From assembly GCF_000317065.1 (NCBI RefSeq), contig NC_019701.1, positions 2,418,501-2,482,500 on the forward strand: a stretch of 64,000 nucleotides of DNA. Direction: 5' to 3'. A model generated the notes under the pieces. It was given only the letters and a program-made list of their open reading frames with translations. It did no database searches and was not told where the DNA came from. Positions 8,828 to 17,846 of the stretch are shown here, piece after piece (the stretch's first letter is position 1; each line of letters opens with the position of its first letter). The stretch comes from Pseudanabaena sp. PCC 7367 (GTDB lineage: Bacteria > Cyanobacteriota > Cyanobacteriia > Pseudanabaenales > Pseudanabaenaceae). The position numbers and the translations under genes are program-made.

Positions 8828-10285
8828 CTAACGATGCCAGCGCGTAGTACCATCAGGTTGATCGATCAAGGTAATGCCAAGCTCTTTGAGTTGATCGCGG
8901 AGGCGATCGCTTGCAGCAAAATCCTTCGCCTTGCGGGCTGCACATCTTTGCTGCACCATCGTTTCAATCTGATCATCGCTGACTGTGGCCGAATCGTTAC
9001 TATGATTAGCATTGCTCCGAGCTTCTGGATCGGCAATGAACCCTAAAACATCACTCAAATAGCTCAAGGTTTGCCAAGTTTGCGCCAACACAGCCGAGGC
9101 TAAATCACTTTTACCAGAATGAACTAATTTATTGGCTTCGGCTTTGAGCGGTTTAGCGAGTTCAAACAAAAGCGAAATGGCGATCGAAGTATTAAAATCA
9201 TCATCCATTGCCCCATGAAAGCGATCGAGCAAATTTTGATCTAATTGATCTAGCGCCACCGCTAAGCGATCCCAACCCAATTGATCGCCAAAATCATGCT
9301 TGAATAGCAAGCCATCGCGGATCGTTTCCCAGCCCCTGGTTGCCGCATTAATTGCTTCTTCCGTAAAATCGATCGGCTGGCGATAGTGCGATTGCAAAAT
9401 GAACAGTCTGATCGCCATTGGATCATAATGTTTCAGCAATTCTCGAATCGTGGTGAAATTCCCCAATGACTTCGACATCTTTTCGCCATCAATATTTACA
9501 AACCCATTGTGTAGCCAGTACCTGGCCAAGGGTTGGTGGGTTGCTCCTTCCGATTGAGCGATCTCATTTTCATGGTGGGGAAACTGCAAATCTGCACCAC
9601 CAGCATGAATATCAATTTGATCACCCAAGCGCGATCGCACCATGGCCGAACATTCGATGTGCCAGCCTGGTCTACCCTCCCCCCAGGGCGATTGCCAGAA
9701 AGGTTCGCCTGGTTTCGCTGCCTTCCACAGCGCAAAATCAAAGGGATAGCGCTTTAATTCTTCGCCCACTGCAACCCGACCGCTTGCCCCCGCTTGCATA
9801 TCCGCCAGTTTCCGTCCCGATAGTTTGCCATAGGTGGGGAACTTTTGCACCGCATAGTAAACATCCCCGCCAGCAGCATAGGCATAGTCCTGCGCTTCAA
9901 GGGCTTTAATTAAATCGATGATTGCCTCGATCGATTCCGTGGCACGGGGATATTCATCGGCGGGCATAATATTCAGCCGCGCCATATCTTCGTTATAGGT
10001 GGCAATATAGCGATCGCTGATCTCCTGCATGGTCACGCCCTCTTGCTGGGCACGCTTGAGGATTTTATCGTCGATGTCGGTAATATTCTGGACGTAGCGC
10101 ACCTGGTAATTACGCGATTGTAAATATCGCCGCACCATATCCCAAACCACATAGGCTCTGGCATGTCCCAAATGGCAAAAGTCATAGACCGTCACACCGC
10201 AAACATACATCTTGATCTGCCCTGGCTCCAGGGTTTGCAGTTCTTCTTTCTGACGGGTAAGACTGTTGTAGACTTGCTGGGACAT
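8828..10285 (-). CDS. cysS: Cysteinyl-tRNA synthetase
   Basis: This class I aminoacyl-tRNA synthetase charges tRNA-Cys with cysteine. The HIGH motif appears as HLGH (in [14 protein letters not shown]) and the KMSKS motif as [11 protein letters not shown]. Zinc ligands typical of CysS are visible in [15 protein letters not shown] and [10 protein letters not shown]. The C-terminal helical domain is about 130 residues and ends [13 protein letters not shown] place the start at ATG 10285 ([16 protein letters not shown]), which matches the usual N-terminus of the family. A TTG 12 codons upstream would add residues without family support. The protein of about 485 residues has normal length. The gene appears to be a single transcription unit. 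Confidence 0.96.
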   Translation of the reverse strand: MSQQVYNSLTRQKEELQTLEPGQIKMYVCGVTVYDFCHLGHARAYVVWDMVRRYLQSRNYQVRYVQNITDIDDKILKRAQQEGVTMQEISDRYIATYNEDMARLNIMPADEYPRATESIEAIIDLIKALEAQDYAYAAGGDVYYAVQKFPTYGKLSGRKLADMQAGASGRVAVGEELKRYPFDFALWKAAKPGEPFWQSPWGEGRPGWHIECSAMVRSRLGDQIDIHAGGADLQFPHHENEIAQSEGATHQPLARYWLHNGFVNIDGEKMSKSLGNFTTIRELLKHYDPMAIRLFILQSHYRQPIDFTEEAINAATRGWETIRDGLLFKHDFGDQLGWDRLAVALDQLDQNLLDRFHGAMDDDFNTSIAISLLFELAKPLKAEANKLVHSGKSDLASAVLAQTWQTLSYLSDVLGFIADPEARSNANHSNDSATVSDDQIETMVQQRCAARKAKDFAASDRLRDQLKELGITLIDQPDGTTRWHR

Positions 10286-10479
10286 TGGTTTGATTAGATT
10301 ATTGGGGCAGATTTGAATCAATTATGGATTGATGATCGCTGCAATTCCTCAATTAGGAGATTTGCGATCACATTTAAGTTATTTGCAATCACTAAATACC
10401 ATTAAAACCTGAGATTGACCGATCGCCGCATCTTTCGCTTATTGTTTGCTATGTTTGCCACTAGCGATACTTGCGTTGG

Positions 10480-11730
10480 TTAGTTAAGCCGCAACATGGC
10501 ACGATTAATGGTGCGTTTGGGGTATAGCAACAAAGTCTTTTCGATCGGCCTACTGAGAGTCTTCACCAGAGCCGATAACTCCACAATATCCTGCAATCCC
10601 TCTTGGGTTTGAATTTCAATCCCCTGCTGATAGATCGTATAACCTTTGGTTTGAGCCACCCTGATGCCACAATAATATTGAGGATCAACCCCTTTGTGCC
10701 TGAGCCTATTTTGAACTTGCTCAAGCAGTTCAGCTTGCTCGGCCGGTGCTTTGTCACTGATGTCGATCGTTCTGAATAAATCCCGATCCAGATACCGACG
10801 GCACATGTCCATCAAAATGCGATCGCCACTATCCCGCCAGCGATGCACATGATAGCCAAATACAATATCATCCGCCGCCAAATAGTTAGCACAACTGAGG
10901 CGATTGGGATCTTGCAAAATCCAGGCTTTCACCACCGGATCGATCGCTAGGTGCTGGGTCTGTAAAAGATTCGTCGCCCGACGATAGATCTGCTCCAGGA
11001 TAAACCGCGCCGCAATATTTTTGGGATGGTTATAAACCTGTAAATACATAAAATAGCGCACAGTTAAATAATGCTCGATCGCCACTGTGCCTTTTTTGTC
11101 TACGACCAGGCGCTGCGTGATCGGGTCATAATTGAGCGCCATCAAAATCCGATCGAGGTCAAGCTGACCATAGCGAGCGCCAGTAAAATAACCATCGCGT
11201 TGGAGATAATCGAGTCGATCGCAATCAAGCTGCGAGGAAACCAGTTGATGCACGATCGGCAGTTTATAGGTTTTGGTAAACACTTGCTCCAGTCGATCGG
11301 GTAAATCAGCGCTATAACCTTGCAGAATCGCAGTTAAGCTCGATTCATGAATTAATTTAACTGTCCAGAGTTCGTGGTGATTACCCAGGATCTCTTCTCC
11401 AGCATGACTAAAGGGACCATGCCCCAAATCATGTAAAAGTGCCGCCACCAAAACCACCACCCGATGGGGACGCAAGAGGGGATAGCGATCGGCAATGCCA
11501 TCAAATGCCCGCCGCGTCAGTGCCATTACGCCGAGGGAATGGGTAAACCGCGATCCTTCTGCACCATGAAAAGTCAAAAAGGCGGTGTCTAGTTGGCGGA
11601 TGCGCCGCAATCGCTGAAATTCAGGTGCATCGATTAGCCGGATAATAAGTGCTTCAACTGGATCGTCGCCGTTTAGCGTAATCGCTCCATGGAGTGGATC
11701 GTGGTAGGTGCGCGACTTGCCAGGTAACAT
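10480..11730 (-). CDS. HD-domain phosphohydrolase (COG1078/dNTPase-like)
   Basis: The 416-residue protein begins with the family hallmark YHDPLHG. The metal-binding HD set is visible as FTHSLGV, ALLHDLGHGPFSH and the later DCDRLDYLQRD. This layout matches the SAMHD1-like/YdhJ group of HD phosphohydrolases, several of which hydrolyse dNTPs. The exact substrate cannot be read from sequence. The ATG at 11730 (MLPGKSRTYHDP) is close to the conserved core, so no large N-terminal extension is expected. The gene lies 194 bases upstream of cysS on the same strand and could share a transcript with it. Confidence 0.88.
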   Translation of the reverse strand: MLPGKSRTYHDPLHGAITLNGDDPVEALIIRLIDAPEFQRLRRIRQLDTAFLTFHGAEGSRFTHSLGVMALTRRAFDGIADRYPLLRPHRVVVLVAALLHDLGHGPFSHAGEEILGNHHELWTVKLIHESSLTAILQGYSADLPDRLEQVFTKTYKLPIVHQLVSSQLDCDRLDYLQRDGYFTGARYGQLDLDRILMALNYDPITQRLVVDKKGTVAIEHYLTVRYFMYLQVYNHPKNIAARFILEQIYRRATNLLQTQHLAIDPVVKAWILQDPNRLSCANYLAADDIVFGYHVHRWRDSGDRILMDMCRRYLDRDLFRTIDISDKAPAEQAELLEQVQNRLRHKGVDPQYYCGIRVAQTKGYTIYQQGIEIQTQEGLQDIVELSALVKTLSRPIEKTLLLYPKRTINRAMLRLN

Positions 11731-12030
11731 ACATAATATAGTTGAGGCTTGATATTGCGGTTATAGCATAAGTGTAGCCCCAGATCGGCAATCTATCTGC
11801 AATTGAGATAATTTTGGCTCTAGTTGGCGTAAGGCTGTGACTAAAGAACTGCTCTTTAAAAACTTTGCTGGGAGCAAGGAGCTTGAGATCGAGGTTAAGA
11901 AACTCGGTGGTGCTGAACAAGTAAGGATTTAGGAGATAGTTAAATATCTACATCCCAGACAGCTAGGCTATAAATTTTAAATCGATTGCCAATTATCCTT
12001 ACTACTGCATGACTACCCACAACCAGTTTT
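11731..12030. other. Intergenic region with no gene seen
   Basis: This 300-base gap lies between the start of the HD gene and the end of sufR. A minus-strand frame running from 11920 into the HD gene has no family resemblance and was dismissed. It should hold the HD-gene promoter. Confidence 0.5.
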
Positions 12031-12867
12031 TCAATTGCGATTGCTGCTGATTAGATAACCACAGCGATGTTCACCGCCCACCATCCAATGGGTTCGCTCC
12101 ACCTTGCAGCCCTCTAATGCCGCTTCAAACATCTCCAATTCATGGGAGCAAATGCTCGGAAAAGATTCGGCAACCTCAGAAATCGCACAATTATATTCAG
12201 TCAAAATATAATTAGGTTGATCGCCTTGGTCATGGGGATCTTGCTCGAACCACTCCGCCACATACCCTTCCGATCGCCGCAGTTCAGCCAGGTGCGCCAC
12301 CCGATCGCGCAATGAGCCACTACCCAACTTCTGGCGATAGTCCATTGCTTTGCGCAGCCATTGTTTATGTAAAATCTCGCTAACTTGTTCCTTGCCCAGG
12401 GTTTCCGCCAGGGTATCGAGCAGATTGACCGAAAATTGATCATAATTAGCGGGGAAGCGATCGCGCCCAGCCTTGCTTAGCTCATATACATGTTGTGGCC
12501 GACCCATTGCGGTCTTAGCATGATGAGTTGAGGGATTTGAGGGATTGTTTTGATCTTGATTGTCACTATTATTAGCATTATGGGCTGCCATACTATTAGT
12601 CCGATTAGCCCCATTAGCCCCATTAGCCCCATGCTCGGCAAAATCATCTTGATCTTCAACCTCGTCATCCTGCTCATCGGGGTGCTCATCGGGGTGCGAG
12701 ACATGGTAAATCACCAATCCTTCATGCTCTAAATCTTTTAAATGCCGACGGATTGCCTGAACCGAAATATCGAGGTGCTCGGCCAGTTGATGGGCGATCG
12801 CGCTGCCATGCTTCAGCAAATATTGCAGGATATCCTGCTTGGTTGATGTTTTCTCCTTGCTTTTCAT
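12031..12867 (-). CDS. sufR: SufR, Fe-S-sensing repressor of the suf operon
   Basis: This DeoR-like winged-helix regulator (HTH about 10-55, with HLDISVQAIRRHLKDLEHEG) ends in a cysteine-rich sensor domain. Cys227, Cys240, Cys254 and Cys269 form exactly CX12CX13CX14C, the spacing known for cyanobacterial SufR, which binds a [4Fe-4S] cluster and represses sufBCDS and itself. The gene is divergent from sufB, the standard arrangement. At 278 residues it is longer than usual. An insert at about 58-118 is first acidic and then a low-complexity Asn/Gly/Ala stretch built from 9-bp DNA repeats. It separates the DNA-binding and sensor domains. All key residues are intact, so it should be functional. 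Confidence 0.95.
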   Translation of the reverse strand: MKSKEKTSTKQDILQYLLKHGSAIAHQLAEHLDISVQAIRRHLKDLEHEGLVIYHVSHPDEHPDEQDDEVEDQDDFAEHGANGANGANRTNSMAAHNANNSDNQDQNNPSNPSTHHAKTAMGRPQHVYELSKAGRDRFPANYDQFSVNLLDTLAETLGKEQVSEILHKQWLRKAMDYRQKLGSGSLRDRVAHLAELRRSEGYVAEWFEQDPHDQGDQPNYILTEYNCAISEVAESFPSICSHELEMFEAALEGCKVERTHWMVGGEHRCGYLISSNRN

Positions 12868-13089
12868 TGATTATTTCACCAACTCATTCGATCCGATCGC
12901 TGATTTGCATTGTCAGGCCGATTGGCAATTTATGGACTAACTAAAATACCTAAAATACTTAGATTGCTTCGCCAAATGGCAAACAAATATCCTGGTTCAA
13001 TATCTCAGTCAAACAATTACCCACCATTTAGCCAGCTAGGTCGTTAATTATTAGCAGTTAATTACTAATTTACTGAATAAAAAACTACT

Positions 13090-13117
13090 TTGACAACTTA
13101 CATGTTACTAAAGTAAC
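13090..13117. promoter_or_regulatory. Candidate SufR operator overlapping a TTGACA box
   Basis: CAAC-N6-GTTA (13094-13107) is one base from the CAAC-N6-GTTG dyad reported for SufR targets. It is followed immediately by a perfect inverted repeat GTTAC-TAAA-GTAAC (13104-13117). TTGACA at 13090-13095 overlaps the left half-site, where a repressor would block a -35 element. A good -10 at 17 bases is not visible, so the promoter itself is uncertain. Confidence 0.45.
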
Positions 13118-13133
13118 CTACAATATAGTTAAG

Positions 13134-13150
13134 AAACAAGTATGTTGTTT
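13134..13150. promoter_or_regulatory. Second dyad in the sufR-sufB control region
   Basis: This is a perfect 6-bp inverted repeat AAACAA-N5-TTGTTT, 17 bases after the first dyad. It could be a second regulator site or part of a second promoter. The half-sites resemble the CAA/TTG ends of the SufR dyad, but the spacing differs. Confidence 0.35.
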
Positions 13151-13479
13151 TAGTTGCCAAGGAATAATTTGATTGTTTCGATCGGTAGTAATTCGTAGTA
13201 ATTCTTGGGTCAAATCAGGTTTTGGTTAGTTGCAATTAAGTGAAGTGATTAATTACCTATTACCTCATCTTTTGGCTTAGAAACTTACCAGCATCTCGAT
13301 CGAGCATCAATTAGGATAATTCAAAGGTTCTTGCCGATCGCTTAAACATCTCTCTATGTCTGACTAGATCGGGATCAGAGCTGATTAGCGCCAACTAGCA
13401 GCATACGTTTAGAGCCGATCCCAATCCCAGGGGTTAGCCACAAACAAGATCAAGGAGCATTAGGAGCCACACAACTGCC

Positions 13480-14916
13480 ATGACTGCAACGGTTCAAAAG
13501 TTAGTCAATCAGCCATATAAATACGGTTTTGTGACCAAGGTTGAGTCGGATATCATTCCCCGTGGATTGAGTGAAGACGTGATCCGCACTATTTCGGCTA
13601 AGAAAAATGAGCCCGAATTTATGCTGGAGTTCCGTCTCAAGGCTTATCGCAAGTGGCTGACAATGACCGAACCAAGCTGGCCTAATGTCAAATATCCGAA
13701 GATTAACTATCAAGATATTATCTACTATTCTGCGCCCAAGGCTCAAGCTAAAAAGCAAAGTCTGGACGAAGTTGATCCAGCCATGTTGGAAACCTTCGAG
13801 AAGCTGGGTATCCCCTTGTCAGAGCAAAAGCGGCTCTCGAATGTGGCGGTGGATGCAGTATTTGACAGTGTTTCGATCGCCACTACCTTTAAAAAAGACC
13901 TGGCCAAGGTGGGTGTAGTGTTCTGCTCAATCTCCGAAGCAATGCATGAATATCCAGAGCTGATCGAAAAATATCTGGGCAGTGTGGTGCCGATCGGTGA
14001 TAACTTTTTTGCTGCCCTCAACTCGGCGGTATTTAGTGATGGCTCTTTCTGCTACATTCCTAAAGGGGTGAAATGCCCAATGGACTTGTCCACCTATTTC
14101 CGGATTAATAACGGCGATTCGGGACAGTTTGAGCGCACTTTGATCGTGGCCGAAGAAGGTAGCTCGGTCAGCTATCTGGAAGGTTGCACCGCACCAATGT
14201 TTGACACCAATCAGCTCCATGCCGCAGTGGTGGAACTGGTGGCTTTGGATGATGCGGAAATTAAATATTCCACTGTTCAGAACTGGTACGCCGGTAATGA
14301 AGACGGCAAGGGTGGCATCTATAACTTTGTGACCAAGCGCGGTTTGTGTGCGGGTAAGAATTCTAAGATCTCCTGGACGCAGGTGGAAACAGGCTCAGCG
14401 ATCACCTGGAAATATCCCAGTTGCGTGCTGGTGGGTGATAATTCCGTGGGTGAGTTTTACTCCGTGGCGCTAACCAATAACCATCAACAGGCTGACACGG
14501 GCACGAAAATGGTGCATGTGGGCAAAAACACCCGTAGCACGATCATCTCGAAGGGTATTTCAGCGGGGCAATCCAAGAATAGCTATCGTGGCCTGGTTAA
14601 GGTTGGTTCTAAAGCCAAAGGCGCTCGTAACTATTCCCAGTGTGATTCAATGCTAATTGGCGATCGCACCCAGGCCAATACCTTCCCCTACATTGAAGTG
14701 CAGAATAATACTGCCAAGGTGGAGCATGAAGCTTCGACCTCAAAAATTGGCGAGGAACAATTGTTCTATTTCCAACAGCGGGGCATTTCTATGGAAGATG
14801 CGGTCTCAATGATGATCAGCGGCTTTTGCAAGGATGTGTTTAATGAGTTGCCAATGGAGTTTGCGGTTGAGGCCGATAAGCTGCTGGCGCTCAAGCTGGA
14901 AGGCAGTGTTGGTTAA
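13480..14916 (+). CDS. sufB: SufB, Fe-S cluster scaffold subunit
   Basis: The 478-residue protein is the core of the SufBC2D scaffold that builds Fe-S clusters in the cytoplasm. Family landmarks include the N-terminal YKYGFVT segment, [34 protein letters not shown], the beta-helix region and the C-terminal [25 protein letters not shown]. The length is typical. It is the first gene after the sufR intergenic region and is presumably derepressed when SufR loses its cluster. Downstream, sufC does not follow directly. A small membrane-protein gene intervenes. Confidence 0.97.
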   Translation: MTATVQKLVNQPYKYGFVTKVESDIIPRGLSEDVIRTISAKKNEPEFMLEFRLKAYRKWLTMTEPSWPNVKYPKINYQDIIYYSAPKAQAKKQSLDEVDPAMLETFEKLGIPLSEQKRLSNVAVDAVFDSVSIATTFKKDLAKVGVVFCSISEAMHEYPELIEKYLGSVVPIGDNFFAALNSAVFSDGSFCYIPKGVKCPMDLSTYFRINNGDSGQFERTLIVAEEGSSVSYLEGCTAPMFDTNQLHAAVVELVALDDAEIKYSTVQNWYAGNEDGKGGIYNFVTKRGLCAGKNSKISWTQVETGSAITWKYPSCVLVGDNSVGEFYSVALTNNHQQADTGTKMVHVGKNTRSTIISKGISAGQSKNSYRGLVKVGSKAKGARNYSQCDSMLIGDRTQANTFPYIEVQNNTAKVEHEASTSKIGEEQLFYFQQRGISMEDAVSMMISGFCKDVFNELPMEFAVEADKLLALKLEGSVG

Positions 14917-15054
14917 GGTTTAGTATAGATTAGCGATCGCTTTTGGCTGATTCATAGCTAGGGCGATCGTTATTTCATCTGATTCAGAAAGCAAAACTCT
15001 GACTAGTTGAATTGATCTGTTGACCTGAATGATTTACTGCAGGAGGAAGAATCA

Positions 15055-15465
15055 ATGCGACTTATTCAAGCGTTTATTAAGTTGAATCGAAGCATATTGC
15101 AAATGCCCCTGCTCTGGCAACTATGGATTCTACTGCTAGTAATCGTTAATGCGATCGTTCCCCTTTTCTTTCTGAGCCATCTAGAAGCCCAAGTTGTAGT
15201 GGCAGCATTCCTGGCTAGTTTCATATTGATGATAGTTCTGACAGCCCGTTATGGTTTCACCAGAATTTTGGGGCTAGGGCATATTTTCTGGATTCCGCTC
15301 CTTTTTTTCCTCGGGCTACACCAGACCAATTTACTAGGTAATAATTTATTCGATACCTGGATGCTGGTTCTGATTATTCTGAACTCGATTTCTTTGATTA
15401 TCGATATAGTTGATGTGAGCCGTTATATTAATGGAGAGCGCTATGAAACTATCCAGGAGCAGTAA
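15055..15465 (+). CDS. Small four-helix membrane protein inside the suf locus
   Basis: The 136-residue protein has four hydrophobic segments (about 20-42, 47-66, 78-94 and 103-122) and short charged ends, so an integral membrane protein is expected. I do not recognise a family. A strong Shine-Dalgarno AGGAGG (15041-15046) eight bases before ATG 15055 supports translation. It lies between sufB (138 bases upstream) and sufC (130 bases downstream) on the same strand, where cyanobacterial suf operons normally have no gene. It may be co-regulated with the suf genes or an unrelated insertion. No catalytic motif or metal-binding cluster is visible. The arginine in TARYGFTR between helices 2 and 3 is the only obvious polar feature. 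Confidence 0.75.
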   Translation: MRLIQAFIKLNRSILQMPLLWQLWILLLVIVNAIVPLFFLSHLEAQVVVAAFLASFILMIVLTARYGFTRILGLGHIFWIPLLFFLGLHQTNLLGNNLFDTWMLVLIILNSISLIIDIVDVSRYINGERYETIQEQ

Positions 15466-15595
15466 AGATCGATACAGCTACCCCGAATGCTGTTCTTTTT
15501 CGATCCCAAATTTGCTGTAACTGTAGTCTAGATCTTAATTTCCATTTCCAAAAACATCTAAATCTAAAATAATCAAAAAATTAACCAAACTCACA

Positions 15596-16384
15596 ATGAT
15601 TGTCGAAAATAGCGAAGTAATCTTAGCGGTCGAAGACCTGACCGCCTCCGTTGATGGAGTAGAAATTCTCAAGGGCGTAAATTTGGAGATTAAGGCTGGT
15701 GAAGTCCATGCGATCATGGGTCAAAATGGCTCCGGCAAAAGCACCTTTTCAAAAGTTTTAGCCGGACACCCGCAATATGAAGTTACGGGCGGCAAGATTG
15801 CTTTCTTGGGACAAGATTTATTAGAACTAGAAGCCGAAGACAGAGCCAGAAGCGGTATTTTTCTTGCCTTTCAATATCCCCTCGAAATTCCTGGTGTCAG
15901 CAATGCCGATTTTCTGCGCACTTCCTACAACTCGCTCCAAAAGCATAAAGGCTTGCCAGAGCTGGATATTCTCGACTTCGATGACCTGGTGCAGGAAAGA
16001 CTAGAAGTAGTAAAAATGAACCCGAGCTTTTTGAGTCGAAGCGTCAATGAGGGCTTTTCTGGCGGTGAGAAGAAGCGGAATGAAATTTTGCAAATGGCGA
16101 TCTTAGATCCCAAATTGGCGATCCTGGATGAAACTGATTCTGGCCTGGATATTGATGCGCTCAAAATTGTGGCCAATGGCGTGAACCAACTATCTAGCCC
16201 CGATAATGCCAGCATTGTGATCACCCACTATCAGCGATTGCTTAACTACATCGTGCCCGACTATGTGCATATTATGTCGGCGGGTAAGATTGCGATCACT
16301 GGTGGCAAGGAACTGGCGGTGCAACTGGAAGAACGCGGCTATGACTGGATCACCGAGAAGGAGACGGCGGAGGTGGCTCAGTGA
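15596..16384 (+). CDS. sufC: SufC, Fe-S scaffold ATPase
   Basis: This 262-residue ABC-type ATPase energises the SufBCD scaffold. Walker A is GQNGSGKST (about 41-49), the signature is FSGGEKKR, Walker B ends in [12 protein letters not shown] and the H-loop is ITHYQRLL. The ETDSGLD and ITHYQR wording distinguishes SufC from transport ATPases. ATG 15596 gives the normal N-terminus. It overlaps sufD by four bases (GTGA), so translation of the two is coupled. Confidence 0.97.
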   Translation: MIVENSEVILAVEDLTASVDGVEILKGVNLEIKAGEVHAIMGQNGSGKSTFSKVLAGHPQYEVTGGKIAFLGQDLLELEAEDRARSGIFLAFQYPLEIPGVSNADFLRTSYNSLQKHKGLPELDILDFDDLVQERLEVVKMNPSFLSRSVNEGFSGGEKKRNEILQMAILDPKLAILDETDSGLDIDALKIVANGVNQLSSPDNASIVITHYQRLLNYIVPDYVHIMSAGKIAITGGKELAVQLEERGYDWITEKETAEVAQ

Positions 16385-17835
16385 GCATAAGAGTATCCGA
16401 GTTATCCGAATATCCAGAATCGCCTCAAGCTGCAACTGCTACTGGTGCGATGAATGGTGGCTCTAACCCTAACTTTGTGGATGGTATTGTCAACCAACGG
16501 TTTGATTTAAATCAGCTCCAGGTTAATCCGGAGGCGATCGCCTGGTTGCAATCGATTCGCCAGGAAGCCCAAACTTTGTTGGTGGATCAGGAGCTGCCCC
16601 ACAAAAAGCAAGAGGAGTGGAAATACACTGATTTAAGTGCCGTATTAAAGCGTTCCTATGTGCTGCGCAAGCCCCAGGAATGTTTGCTCGATGCCCTAGA
16701 AAATCCTGGGTTTGAGAAGTTGATTGCCGGGCAGATTGTGCCAGAGGCGGCACGCAGCCTGTTGGTGTTTGTGAATGGTGTATTTTCCCCGCAGTTGTCG
16801 GGGTTGATCGATCTACCGGAAGGGGTGATCGTGGGTAGTTTGGCTCAATTGTGCGCTGATTGTTTGCCAGAGAAAGTGCAACAAAGGCTAGCCGAGTTTT
16901 TGGCGGAGCTAACCGATGCGGATGATTTTTTTGCTAATCTCAACGCCGCTTGCCTCAGTGATGTGGCGATCGCCTATGTGCCTAAAAATGTGGTGATCGA
17001 TCAACCAATCCAGTTTGTCTATGCAGTGACACCGCGATCGGCACAGACGGCCAATATTTCTGTGATTTCCCAACCCCGCTGTCTGGTGGTGGCCGAAACC
17101 GGTAGCAGTATGACCCTGGTGGAAACCTATGTAGGCGAACCGGATCGCAGTTATTTATCTAATTCGGTCGCAGAAATTATGGTGGGTGAAAATGCCGCCG
17201 TGAACCACACCAAAGTTCAGTGGGAAGGCCATGCCGCCTGCCACATTAGCACCACCGCGATCGCTCAGGAGCGTGATAGCCGCTATACTTGCAATGCGAT
17301 TTCTACTGGTGCAAAAATTTCCCGCCACAATTTGCAGGTGCAGCAATGGGCAGGGCAAACGGAAACCCACCTCAATGGTCTGGCCTATATTGATGGCGAT
17401 CGACTCACCGATACCCATTCCGCGATCGCCCATAACTATGCCCACGGCAGCAGCAATCAACTGCACAAATGTATTGTGGACGATCGGGCGCGGGCGATTT
17501 TCAACGGCAAGATCCAGGTGCGGCAGGCAGCCCAACAGACCGACTCCAGCCAGCTGAGCCGCAATTTGCTGCTTTCTGACAAGGCCAGGGTAGACACCAA
17601 ACCGCAATTGGAGATCGTGGCCGACAATGTTAAATGTGCCCACGGTGCTACGGTGAGCCAACTTGACGCAGATGAGATTTTCTATCTCCAGAGTCGTGGC
17701 ATTGATGCGGCCAGTGCGGCAAATATGCTTACCTTTGCGTTTGCGGCAGAAGTGATCCAACGCATCCCGATTCCCCGGTTGCGGCAGGCATTAGAAAAGT
17801 TTGTCCTCTCTAAAACCCGCGCTCACCATAAATAA
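16381..17835 (+). CDS. sufD: SufD, Fe-S scaffold subunit
   Basis: The 484-residue SufB paralogue completes the SufBC2D complex. The diagnostic N-terminal [15 protein letters not shown] and the C-terminal [18 protein letters not shown] are present. The GTG at 16381 overlaps the sufC stop. An ATG at about codon 24 (MNGGSNPN) is a possible alternative, because the first 23 residues are poorly conserved in character. sufS, the cysteine desulfurase that often follows, is absent. The next gene is convergent only 11 bases away. Confidence 0.95.
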   Translation: MSIRVSELSEYPESPQAATATGAMNGGSNPNFVDGIVNQRFDLNQLQVNPEAIAWLQSIRQEAQTLLVDQELPHKKQEEWKYTDLSAVLKRSYVLRKPQECLLDALENPGFEKLIAGQIVPEAARSLLVFVNGVFSPQLSGLIDLPEGVIVGSLAQLCADCLPEKVQQRLAEFLAELTDADDFFANLNAACLSDVAIAYVPKNVVIDQPIQFVYAVTPRSAQTANISVISQPRCLVVAETGSSMTLVETYVGEPDRSYLSNSVAEIMVGENAAVNHTKVQWEGHAACHISTTAIAQERDSRYTCNAISTGAKISRHNLQVQQWAGQTETHLNGLAYIDGDRLTDTHSAIAHNYAHGSSNQLHKCIVDDRARAIFNGKIQVRQAAQQTDSSQLSRNLLLSDKARVDTKPQLEIVADNVKCAHGATVSQLDADEIFYLQSRGIDAASAANMLTFAFAAEVIQRIPIPRLRQALEKFVLSKTRAHHK

Positions 17836-17846
17836 GAATTAACCAG

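Larger units (their letters stand above)
12868..13479. promoter_or_regulatory. sufR-sufB divergent control region
   Basis: This 612-base gap holds the divergent promoters of sufR (minus) and sufB (plus). Near its middle lie two clusters of dyad symmetry, annotated separately, which are the best operator candidates. No ORF is credible here. The sufB leader would be long (over 300 bases) if transcription starts near the dyads. Confidence 0.65.

Noticed and set aside
11654..11920. Minus-strand frame overlapping the start of the HD phosphohydrolase gene
   Set aside because: It shares DNA with a well-supported gene in another frame and shows no family features.
17155..17760. 201-codon minus-strand frame inside sufD
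   Set aside because: Fully within sufD, whose domains are unmistakable. A codon-bias shadow.
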